From: Malachius bipustulatus
Taxonomy: Eukaryota; Arthropoda; Insecta; Coleoptera; Melyridae
DNA length: 64,000 bases
NCBI GenBank assembly: GCA_910589415.1
Contig: OU342639.1
Span: forward strand, 14,392,268 to 14,456,267
Reading direction: 5' to 3'
Under the pieces are notes generated by a model, which did no database searches, was not told the origin of the DNA, and saw only the letters and a program-made list of their open reading frames with translations. How positions within the stretch are numbered: the first letter of the stretch is position 1; every line of letters begins with the position of its first letter. The position numbers and the translations under genes are program-made. This document shows positions 25,370-35,800 of the stretch, one piece after another.

Positions 25370-25728
25370 TTTTTTATTTCAATAGACACTTTGTCGGTGA
25401 CGTTTTTTGGTGTTTTTTGAAAACAATAAACAAAAAACAATAAAACACAGACAAAACTGTCTCTGTGGTAAACATCTACATACCATATATATTATTACTT
25501 TCATTTTTATTATATTTTGCTGTCTTATTTCATTGATGCGAGAGGTGGTGTTTTAGAATTATTGTATATGGGTTTTCTTTTATCATAGAAAGAGTTTTTT
25601 TTTTGTATACTGCTGTTTGAGGACATGCGTGAAGGTTTCTCACACTTCTAGTGTATTAATTATTGTTACATTATTGTTCGTTTAACGCAGTTATTTGTCT
25701 TGTATAAATACTGAACTTCCCAACAGTT

Positions 25729-28700
25729 ATGGCTTTAAGTAAAACCATATTAAGTTCCATTGTTGATTTGCTGTTTAAGAACCTGCCATTTGGAACTTTC
25801 GAAGATGTGTTACGTTTAGATGTAAAGTCAGAAATTTTTCAGATATTAGCAAATCATCTCAGAAAACACCATTCCCACTTGAAATATCCCAGCCAGGTTT
25901 ATCGTACCCTACACCGTTATGAACTAACAATAAGGGAAGCTTTTGAAAACCGTCTGTCTACGAATCTTAATAACACGCAAACTTCTGTGAATGATCATCA
26001 GGAAATCGTGACAGGAAAGATCGCACATGATATAGAAGACCAAAGCAAAGTGGGATTAAATGAACCAGTTAAATACTCCAATGAAAAAGATTTGAACAGT
26101 AATAATGAGGTTAACGAAGTTTCTGAGTTAGATTCGAGACACGAGTTCTTATATCTACAGAAAAAATTGACTGTATTTTCCTTGGAACAACATTTGAACT
26201 GTGTGAATGTGTCTTTCTTATCGAGACATTCTTACTTGAGGAAAAATTTGTTTTCCTTGAATATATATTGCGTAGTTATTTTTAAAGGTTGTCATTTAAG
26301 ATCAAAACAGCTGGTCGAATATGGAGTTTGCAAACATTCTAATTGCCGTAAATTTAGGTTTGAATATAAAGTGTGTAACGGTTATATCGAACAGGTGACG
26401 GTGAAATTTGATAAAGAAGAAGTTTCCCATGACTCAGAAGTGTATGCTTATCAACTGAGAGGGGAAGAACGGAAAGAAGCAAAGAACAAGCTTCTGAATA
26501 TTCTCCCAAACACCCTAAGATCAGCTGATATAAAAGACGCAGATTCTGAAGCGCTCAGAAGTGGGAACTGGGACAAAATAAAATCACTGGATGTTTATCA
26601 AAAAGCTAGAAGTGAAGCCAAATCAGAGTTAGATCTGGACAAAAATTCTTATTTGGATCTAGTTCTTCGATGCATAAGAGAACCCGAACATCAAAGATAC
26701 GTACAGATGCCTAACGGAGAAACGCTTGTGTATTTATTTACCAAGCAACAAATCGACCTTTTAGTAAGTCGTGGTAAAAGGGTAGTAGCTTACTTTGATG
26801 CAACTGGTTCGGTTGTTTATCCAATCAAGAGAGGCTCTAGGGTCTATTATTATGCATTGGTAATAAATATGGATGGGAAAATAATTCCAATTGCTGAGCT
26901 CATTTCGTCACAACATGATAGTGCCACCCTTTCTTGTTTCTTCATTCATTTAAAAAGATTTATCACTGTATCTCTTCGTAAAACATGGGCACCGTTTAGT
27001 GTTGTCGTCACCGATTGGAGTTTTGCTCTTATAACAGGTGTATGTTTTGGATTCAACGAAATAACTTTATACAGATATCTAAATATAGTATTCAACTTTC
27101 TTCATAACAAATCCACGGATATAGTCAATCTCATAATCCTTCGTTGCTGCTGCGCCCATTTTATAAAGATGGTTGTCAATCGTTTATCAAAAACTAAAAT
27201 CAAAAAGGAAACAAAAAAGTTATTAATTGAAATGATGTCTTGCCTCGTTGCAGCCGAGTCTCTCGATTCTTTAACGTCATTGGTTAGGGGCTTGATGACC
27301 ATACTGATAAATTCACACGTCACCAGTAACGTTCAGGCTGCGCTTAGTATATTTAAAGAAAATTGTGCAGAAAGAGAACAGCAACTGTCATTGGACGATT
27401 TTGAAGATCTCTACGAAGATAGTATGGAAAGTGAAAGAGAAAGGGGAAAATACACAGAATCCCCTTTTTACTTGTATTTTTTCAAGATATATAGAGAAGT
27501 AGTTGAGGAAATGGAGAGTGGTGATTATCATGCCACGGAAGAAAAAAACCAATTTCATTCCCAAGAGTTTGCAAAGTATCTTTTAAATACTTGTCTTCCT
27601 TTTGCTCCATTATGGACAGGACTATTAAACTCCCTTACTGGCCACCAAGGACGAAGAATCAGCAATTCAAATGTTGAATGCTGGTTCAAAATAGTAAAGA
27701 AAGATATACTATGTAACGATCGAAGACTAAAGATTGGAAGATTTGTACAGAAGATACAGGAAAGGTTAGAAATTATAATTAAAAGTATAGAAATGGAAAT
27801 CCACACAAAACTTCAAAATAAACTTAAAGTGAAAACAGACAGTGCCACGGACGATTTGAAAATGCAAGTTGACCAACCACTTGAAGTGGAAACATGGAAG
27901 CCCAAGAGAAGTAAAGAGTCATATTTTTCTACAAAACGACTAAAGAAGCTTCCCGAAAATAAGCGTGCACCGAAAACTACAAAAGAATTAGTACATGATG
28001 TTCACACTGTAAGTTTTTCACATTTCGAAAATACGTTTGTGAAAGACAAGATAGCTCACTTTTTTAAAAGTACCGATACTGGCCACAAAACTAATCTAAA
28101 TGATACCGCAAACGCATATGAGGACGAGACTACAGATACACAAGTGCGCAGTACTGATGGGTTAATCAAAGATGATATGTTTTGTTATCTCGATAATGGA
28201 CTTCTCTTTAGTAATAACTATTATTTAGTTGGTGAAATAATTACTAAACGGAACTTCGTTTTTGGTATGTATCAATATGGGGGACATACTTTAAAATTAC
28301 ACAGCAGCTCGTACGTAAGTCTGATATCAGACTGTAATTACGACTTACCCAAGCCAACTGAAATGAAAGATCGGTGGCTGACAGATGAATGCATAGATGC
28401 TGTTGCGTATTCATTATTGGGCCATCACAGTGATATTTATTATATAGATGCAGTGGCTTCAACGCTTCTTTTTTCCAAACAATGTGACGAGTTCAGACAG
28501 TTTGAACCTTTTACTAAAAGTTTTGATAATATTAGATTTATAACGATACCAGTAAACGTTAGAAATCTTCATTGGTATCTACTAATCTTGGATCTGCAGT
28601 CCAAAACTATTCACGTCTTAGATTCTGGTGTTGCACAATCCCATTCGGCAGTAGCCATAAAGCAGACAATCGCTTATCTCTTCAAGTTCAGGAATGAACT

Positions 28701-29535
28701 GTCTGATAAAAAACAAACAATAAATATTGATGATTGGTGGGTCAAATCAGTAGAATTTTGTCCAAAGCAACAGGACTCTGTCAATTGTGGTGTCTACGTC
28801 TTGTATTTCCTACATTCTTTAAGTCAAACGAAAGATATCACAAAACTTGAAGAGTTTTTTCAAACATATCCACTATACCCTGAAAAATTTAGGGTTTCTT
28901 TACAACAACTTCTCCTGCTTTCCTCAGTTCACATGAAATCCGTTTGTTTGAATTGTGGTAATAAGAGTTCTATGGAATCCATTCTTAGATGTCAGCATTG
29001 CCAGAGGTACATTCACGAGAGAACGTGTAAAACTACATCACCAGTTTCTATAAATAATAGAACCTGCTCATTGTGTGTAGGTTGTAATACTCCATTTAAG
29101 TTTGTCAGCTCTAACTTGATGGTTTATCTAGAACCTCTGATTTTAGAGCATTTCGTTATCCATCACACGCAATATCTCACAAGAATACTAAGCACGAAGG
29201 ACAATAATGAAGAATTTAGACGATTTCGGGAAATAAATGACTACAAGAGTCATTTAAAATGGGATCGCTCAACGGCTTTCTTTGATTTTGAATCTTCAGT
29301 GGAAGTTGCTAAATCGATAAAAAAACACTTACAAGCTGACTGCGTTTATATTTGCTATGTCCTTCTGGGAATTATTAATAAAAAAATATTCCACGCTTAC
29401 TACGGTATTCCAGAAAGTGTGCATGATATGATGTCTTACTACGGACAACTCAATAACATTGAATCATTTACTTATGATTATCCATCTCCTTACACACTTG
29501 ACAACGTATTGGAGCAAATTAACGTAACTGAATAG
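25729..29535 (+). CDS. Transposase-like protein with Ulp1-type protease and PHD-like finger (1,268 aa)
   Basis: This intact single frame is the only long ORF in the giant element, so it is the likely mobility protein. Residues 181-215 hold a possible zinc-binding C/H cluster (C188, C201, H203, C206). Residues about 345-660 look like an RNase H-fold transposase: FDATG with D357, VVTDWS with D429, a CCC-x-H cluster (C473-C475, H477) as in MULE-type enzymes, and SNVECWF with E650. Residues about 875-1,045 match Ulp1/SENP cysteine proteases: LHWY (H948), LDSG (D965), Q1014/Q1015 and NCGVYVL (C1020), all four catalytic positions present. Residues 1,073-1,119 form a PHD-like finger (CxxC, CxxC, H1096, C1100, CxxC). 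The last 150 residues are unassigned. The start is the first ATG of the frame; the next methionine is at 327. AATAAA lies at 29,834. The exact transposase superfamily (MULE- or KDZ-like) is not settled. Confidence 0.9.
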   Translation: MALSKTILSSIVDLLFKNLPFGTFEDVLRLDVKSEIFQILANHLRKHHSHLKYPSQVYRTLHRYELTIREAFENRLSTNLNNTQTSVNDHQEIVTGKIAHDIEDQSKVGLNEPVKYSNEKDLNSNNEVNEVSELDSRHEFLYLQKKLTVFSLEQHLNCVNVSFLSRHSYLRKNLFSLNIYCVVIFKGCHLRSKQLVEYGVCKHSNCRKFRFEYKVCNGYIEQVTVKFDKEEVSHDSEVYAYQLRGEERKEAKNKLLNILPNTLRSADIKDADSEALRSGNWDKIKSLDVYQKARSEAKSELDLDKNSYLDLVLRCIREPEHQRYVQMPNGETLVYLFTKQQIDLLVSRGKRVVAYFDATGSVVYPIKRGSRVYYYALVINMDGKIIPIAELISSQHDSATLSCFFIHLKRFITVSLRKTWAPFSVVVTDWSFALITGVCFGFNEITLYRYLNIVFNFLHNKSTDIVNLIILRCCCAHFIKMVVNRLSKTKIKKETKKLLIEMMSCLVAAESLDSLTSLVRGLMTILINSHVTSNVQAALSIFKENCAEREQQLSLDDFEDLYEDSMESERERGKYTESPFYLYFFKIYREVVEEMESGDYHATEEKNQFHSQEFAKYLLNTCLPFAPLWTGLLNSLTGHQGRRISNSNVECWFKIVKKDILCNDRRLKIGRFVQKIQERLEIIIKSIEMEIHTKLQNKLKVKTDSATDDLKMQVDQPLEVETWKPKRSKESYFSTKRLKKLPENKRAPKTTKELVHDVHTVSFSHFENTFVKDKIAHFFKSTDTGHKTNLNDTANAYEDETTDTQVRSTDGLIKDDMFCYLDNGLLFSNNYYLVGEIITKRNFVFGMYQYGGHTLKLHSSSYVSLISDCNYDLPKPTEMKDRWLTDECIDAVAYSLLGHHSDIYYIDAVASTLLFSKQCDEFRQFEPFTKSFDNIRFITIPVNVRNLHWYLLILDLQSKTIHVLDSGVAQSHSAVAIKQTIAYLFKFRNELSDKKQTINIDDWWVKSVEFCPKQQDSVNCGVYVLYFLHSLSQTKDITKLEEFFQTYPLYPEKFRVSLQQLLLLSSVHMKSVCLNCGNKSSMESILRCQHCQRYIHERTCKTTSPVSINNRTCSLCVGCNTPFKFVSSNLMVYLEPLILEHFVIHHTQYLTRILSTKDNNEEFRRFREINDYKSHLKWDRSTAFFDFESSVEVAKSIKKHLQADCVYICYVLLGIINKKIFHAYYGIPESVHDMMSYYGQLNNIESFTYDYPSPYTLDNVLEQINVTE

Positions 29536-29651
29536 TTTTGAATATACATATCCATCAACAGAACAAAATGGGGTTTGTTTGTTATGATCTAATACCTGAA
29601 ATTTGCTCCGCGTGTATCAAAAAAAAAAAAAATTACTTTTCAGCCTTCATA

Positions 29652-29753
29652 TACGAAGGCGTAGAAGCGCCACACGAGTTTTATTTTTAAAATTCCGAGT
29701 TTAAACTCGGAATTTTAAAAATAAAACTCGTGTGGCGCTTCTACGCCTTCGTA
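29652..29753. mobile_element. Perfect 102-bp palindrome with TTCATA on both sides
   Basis: Two 51-bp arms with no spacer and no mismatch, centred between 29,702 and 29,703 (CCGAGTTT/AAACTCGG). TTCATA occurs directly at 29,646-29,651 and again at 29,754-29,759, so it can be read as a tiny insertion with a 6-bp duplication. It lies 117 bp after the transposon ORF stop and before the AATAAA at 29,834, so transcripts of the ORF would carry it as a very stable 3' hairpin. Confidence 0.85.
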
Positions 29754-29833
29754 TTCATACACAAAAAATAACTATTAAGTATTTTAAAAGTAAGATATAA
29801 ACGAACTAAGAAGTTGTTCGTTACATCTGAATG

Positions 29834-29839
29834 AATAAA
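29834..29839 (+). promoter_or_regulatory. Candidate polyadenylation signal AATAAA for the transposon ORF
   Basis: First clear AATAAA after the stop codon at 29,535 and just before the right array. Position fits; use is inferred. Confidence 0.45.
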
Positions 29840-29895
29840 ATTCTTTCGCACATCATAACATTTTTAAATTGATACATTTGAAGAGTGAAGACTTT

Positions 29896-32800
29896 TTACG
29901 TCATTTTCGAGGGTGACAGGGCCCCTTTGTTCTGGTTTGCAAGCGAGCAGCTCTCGATATGTTTACAAGTGGCTTCCTAACTATCATTTGGTGCTATAGA
30001 TTCGCTTTTTAAAAACCGGCGTGACGTCGCTATTAATTAATTATGAATGTAGGAGAGAAAATAAATTTTCAAGTTCACGTCATTTTCGAGGGTGACAGCG
30101 CCCCTTTGTTCTGGGTTGCAAGTGAGCAGCTTTCGATATGTTTTCAAGTGGCTTCCTAAGTATCATTTGGTGCTATAGATTCGCTTTTTAAATACCGGCG
30201 TGACGTCGCTATTAATTAATTATGAATGTAGGAGAGAAAATAAATTTTCAAAAGTTCACGTCATTTTCGACGGTGACAGCGCCCCTTTGTTCTGGGTTGC
30301 AAGTGAGCAGCTTTCGATATGTTTTAGAGTGGCTTTCCAACTATCATTTGGTGCTATAGATTCGCTTTTTAAAAACCGGCGTGACGTCGCAATTAATTAA
30401 TTATGAATCTAGGAGAGAAAATAAATTTTCAAGTTTACGTAATTTTCGAGGGTGACAGCGCCCCTTTGTTCTCGGTTGCAAGTGAGCAGTTTTCGATATG
30501 TTTACAAGTGGCTTCCTAACTATCATTTGGTGCTATAGATTCGCTTTTTAAATACCGGCGTGCCGTCGCAATTAATTAATTACAAATATAGGAGAGAAAA
30601 TAAATTTTCAAGTTTACGTAATTTTCGAGGGTGACAGCGCCCATTTGTTCTGGGTTGCAAGTGAGCAACTTTCGATATGTTTTCAAGTGGCTTCCTAACT
30701 ATCATTTGGTGCTATAGATTCGCTTTTTAAATACCGGCGTGACGTCGCCATTAATTAATTATGAATGTAGGAGAGAAAATAAATTTTCAAGTTCACGTCA
30801 TTTTCGAGGGTGACAGCGCCCCTTTGTTCTGGTTTGCAAGTGAGCAGCTTTCGATATGTTCTAAAGTAGCTTCCTAACTATCATTTGGTGCTATAGATTC
30901 GCTTTTTAAAAACCGGCGTGACGTCGCAATTAATTAATTATGAATCTAGGAGAGAAAATAAATTTTCAAGTTCACGTCATTTTCGAGGGTGACAGCGCCC
31001 CTTTGTTCGGGTTTGCAAGTGAGCAGCTTTCGATATGTTCTAAAGTAGCTTCCTAGCTATCATTTGGTGCTATAGATTCGCTTTTTAAATACCGGCGTGC
31101 CGTCGCAATTAATTAATTACAAATATAGGAGAGAAAATAAATTTTCAAGTTTGCGTAATTTTCGACGGTGACAGCATCCCTTTGTTCTGGGTTGCAAGTA
31201 AGCATTCTTCGATATGTTTTAGAGTGGCTTTCCAACTATCATTTGGTGCTATAGATTCGCTTTTTAAATACCGGCGTGACGTCGCCATTAATTAATTATG
31301 AATGTAGGAGAGAAAATAAATTTTCAAGTTCACGGCATTTTCGAGGGTGACAGCGCCCCTTTGTTCTGGTTTGCAAGTAAGCAGCTTTCGATATGTTCTA
31401 AAGTAGCTTCCTAACTATCATTTGGTGCTATAGATTCGCTTTTTAAAAACCGGCGTGACGTCGCAATTAATTAATTATGAATCTAGGAGAGAAAATAAAT
31501 TTTCAAGTTCACGTCATTTTCGAGGGTGACAGCGCCCCTTTGTTCTGGTTTGCAAGTGAGCAGCTTTTGATATGTTCTAAAGTAGCTTCCTAGCTATCAT
31601 TTGGTGCTATAGATTCGCTTTTTAAATACCGGCGTGCCGTCGCAATTAATTAATTACAAATATAGGAGAGAAAATAAATTTTCAAGTTTGCGTAATTTTC
31701 GACGGTGACAGCATCCCTTTGTTCTGGGTTGCAAGTAAGCATTCTTCGATATGTTTTAGAGTGGCTTTCCAACTATCATTTGGTGCTATAGATTCGCTTT
31801 TTAAATACCGGCGTGACGTCGCCATTAATTAATTATGAATGTAGGAGAGAAAATAAATTTTCAAGTTCACGGCATTTTCGAGGGTGACAGCGCCCCTTTG
31901 TTCTGGTTTGCAAGTAAGCAGCTTTCGATATGTTCTAAAGTAGCTTCCTAACTATCATTTGGTGCTATAGATTCGCTTTTTAAAAACCGGCGTGACGTCG
32001 CAATTAATTAATTATGAATCTAGGAGAGAAAATAAATTTTCAAGTTCACGTCATTTTCGAGGGTGACAGCGCCCCTTTGTTCTGGTTTGCAAGTGAGCAG
32101 CTTTCGATATGTTTTCAAGTGGCTTCCTAACTATCATTTGGTGCTATAGATTCGCTTTTTAAATACCGGCGTGACGTCACCATTAATTAATTATGAATGT
32201 AGGAGAGAAAATAAATTTTCAAGTTCACGTCATTTTCGAGGGTGACAGCGCCCCTTTGTTCTGGTTTGCAAGTGAGCAGCTTTCGATATATTCTAAAGTA
32301 GCTTCCTAGCTATCATTTGGTGCTATAGATTCGCTTTTTAAATACCGGCGTGCCGTCGCAATTAATTAATTACAAATATAGGAGAGAAAATAAATTTTCA
32401 AGTTTACGTAATTTTCGAGGGTGACAGCGCCCCTTTGTTCTGGGTTGCAAGTGAGCAGGTTTCGATATGTTTTCAAGTGGCTTCCTAACTATCATTTGGT
32501 GCTATAGATTCGCTTTTTAAAAACCGGCGTGACGTCGCAATTGATTAATTATGAATCTAGGAGAGAAAATAAATTTTCAAGTTTACGTAATTTTCGAGGG
32601 TGACAGCGCCCCTTTGTTCTGGGTTGCAAGTGAGCAGCTTTCGATATGTTTTAAAGTGGCTTCCTAACTATCATTTGGTGCTATAGATTCGCTTTTTAAA
32701 TACCGGCGTGACGTCGCCATTAATTAATTATGAATGTAGGAGAGAAAATAAATTTTCAAGTTCACGTCATTTTCGAGGGTGACAGCGCCCCTTTGTTCTG

Positions 32801-35800
32801 GTTTGCAAGTGAGCAGCTTTCGATATGTTCTAAAGTAGCTTCCTAACTATCATTTGGTGCTATAGATTCGCTTTTTAAAAACCGGCGTGACGTCGCAATT
32901 AATTAATTATGAATGTAGGAGAGAAAATAAATTTTCAAGTTTGCGTAATTTTCGACGGTGACAGCATCCCTTTGTTCTGGGTTGCAAGTAAGCATTCTTC
33001 GATATGTTTTAGAGTGGCTTTCCAACTATCATTTGGTGCTATAGATTCGCTTTTTAAATACCGGCGTGACGTCGCCATTAATTAATTATGAATGTAGGAG
33101 AGAAAATAAATTTTCAAGTTCACGGCATTTTCGAGGGTGACAGCGCCCCTTTGTTCTGGTTTGCAAGTAAGCAGCTTTCGATATGTTCTAAAGTAGCTTC
33201 CTAGCTATCATTTGGTGCTATAGATTCGCTTTTTAAAAACCGGCGTGACGTCGCAATTAATTAATTATGAATCTAGGAGAGAAAATAAATTTTCAAGTTC
33301 ACGTCATTTTCGAGGGTGACAGCGCCCCTTTGTTCTGGTTTGCAAGTGAGCAGCTTTTGATATGTTCTAAAGTAGCTTCCTAGCTATCATTTGGTGCTAT
33401 AGATTCGCTTTTTAAATACCGGCGTGACGTCGCAATTAATTAATTACAAATATAGGAGAGAAAATAAATTTTCAAGTTTACGTAATTTTCGAGGGTTACA
33501 GCGCCCCTTTGTTCTGGGTTGCAAGTGAGCAGCTTTCGATATGTTTTCAAGTGGCTTCCTAACTATCATTTGGTGCTATAGATTCGCTTTTTAAATACCG
33601 GCGTGACGTCACCATTAATTAATTATGAATGTAGGAGAGAAAATAAATTTTCAAGTTCACGTCATTTTCGAGGATGACAGCGCCCCTTTGTTCTGGTTTG
33701 CAAGTGAGCAGCTTTCGATATGTTCTAAAGTAGCTTCCTAACTATCATTTGGTGCTATAGATTCGCTTTTTAAAAACCGGCGTGACGTCGCAATTAATTA
33801 ATTATGAATGTAGGAGAGAAAATAAATTTTCAAGTTCACGTCATTTTCGAGGGTGACAGCGCCCCTTTGTTCTGGTTTGCAAGTGAGCAGCTTTCGATAT
33901 GTTCTAAAGTAGCTTCCTAACTATCATTTGGTGCTATAGATTCGCTTTTTAAAAACCGGCGTGACGTCGCAATTAATTAATTAAGAATGTAGGAGAGAAA
34001 ATAAATTTTCAAGTTTGCGTCATTTTCGACGGTGACAGCGTCCCTTTGTTCTGGGTTGCAAGTGAGCAGCTTTCGATATGTTTTAAAGTGGCTTCTTAAC
34101 TATCATTTGGTGCTATAGATTTGCTTTTTAAATACCGGCGTGACGTCGCCATTAATTAATTATGAATGTAGGAGAGAAAATAAATCTTCAAGTTTGCGTC
34201 ATTTTCGACGGTGACAGCGCCCCTTTGTTCTGGTTTGCAAGTGAGCAGCTTTCGATATGTTCTAAAGTGGCTTCCTAACTATCATTTGGTGCTATAGATT
34301 CGCTTTTTAAAAACCGGCGTGACGTCGCAATTAATTAATTATGAATGTAGGAGAGAAAATAAATTTTCAAGTTCACGTCATTTTCGAGGGTGACAGCGCC
34401 CCTTTGTTCTGGTTTGCAAGTGAGCAGCTTTCGATATGTTCTAAAGTAGCTTCCTAACTATCATTTGGTGCTATAGATTCGCTTTTTAAAAACCGGCGTC
34501 ACGTCGCAATTAATTAATTATGAATGTAGGAGAGAAAATAAATTTTCAAGTTCACGTCATTTTCGAGGGTGACAGCGCCCCTTTGTTCTGGGTTGCAAGT
34601 GAGCAGCTTTCGATATGTTTTAGAGTGGCTTTCCAACTATCATTTGGTGCTATAGATTCGCTTTTTAAAAACCGGCGTGACGTCGCAATTAATTAATTAT
34701 GAATCTAGGAGAGAAAATAAATTTTCAAGTTTACGTAATTTTCGAGGGTGACAGCGCCCCTTTGTTCTCGGTTGCAAGTGAGCAGTTTTCGATATGTTTA
34801 CAAGTGGCTTCCTAACTATCATTTGGTGCTATAGATTCGCTTTTTAAATACCGGCGTGCCGTCGCAATTAATTAATTACAAATATAGGAGAGAAAATAAA
34901 TTTTCAAGTTTACGTAATTTTCGAGGGTGACAGCGCCCATTTGTTCTGGGTTGCAAGTGAGCAACTTTCGATATGTTTTCAAGTGGCTTCCTAACTATCA
35001 TTTGGTGCTATAGATTCGCTTTTTAAATACCGGCGTGACGTCGCCATTAATTAATTATGAATGTAGGAGAGAAAATAAATTTTCAAGTTCACGTCATTTT
35101 CGAGGGTGACAGCGCCCCTTTGTTCTGGTTTGCAAGTGAGCAGCTTTCGATATGTTCTAAAGTAGCTTCCTAACTATCATTTGGTGCTATAGATTCGCTT
35201 TTTAAAAACCGGCGTGACGTCGCAATTAATTAATTATGAATCTAGGAGAGAAAATTAATTTTCAAGTTCACGTCATTTTCGAGGGTGACAGCGCCCCTTT
35301 GTTCTGGTTTGCAAGTGAGCAGCTTTCGATATGTTCTAAAGTAGCTTCCTAGCTATCATTTGGTGCTATAGATTCGCTTTTTAAATACCGGCGTGCCGTC
35401 GCAATTAATTAATTACAAATATAGGAGAGAAAATAAATTTTCAAGTTTGCGTAATTTTCGACGGTGACAGCATCCCTTTGTTCTGGGTTGCAAGTAAGCA
35501 TTCTTCGATATGTTTTAGAGTGGCTTTCCAACTATCATTTGGTGCTATAGATTCGCTTTTTAAATACCGGCGTGACGTCGCCATTAATTAATTATGAATG
35601 TAGGAGAGAAAATAAATTTTCAAGTTCACGGCATTTTCGAGGGTGACAGCGCCCCTTTGTTCTGGTTTGCAAGTAAGCAGCTTTCGATATGTTCTAAAGT
35701 AGCTTCCTAACTATCATTTGGTGCTATAGATTCGCTTTTTAAAAACCGGCGTGACGTCGCAATTAATTAATTATGAATCTAGGAGAGAAAATAAATTTTC

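Larger units (their letters stand above)
21786..25728. other. Core of the giant transposon upstream of its ORF
   Basis: Single-copy, AT-rich DNA between the left array and the ORF. It holds at least three nested palindromic insertions (22,444-22,818; 22,853-23,495; 23,835-24,046), a block of repeated ACTAG words at about 22,080-22,200, and a short hairpin at 25,344-25,369. TATAAATA at 25,703 is only 26 bp before the ATG, so it is too close to be a conventional promoter for that start. On the minus strand, short frames at 24,704-24,922 and 25,017-25,214 are possible exons of a divergent gene but are weakly supported. Confidence 0.6.

Noticed and set aside
27102..28462. Three minus-strand open frames inside the large ORF
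   Set aside because: They are antisense shadows of the 1,268-codon coding frame.
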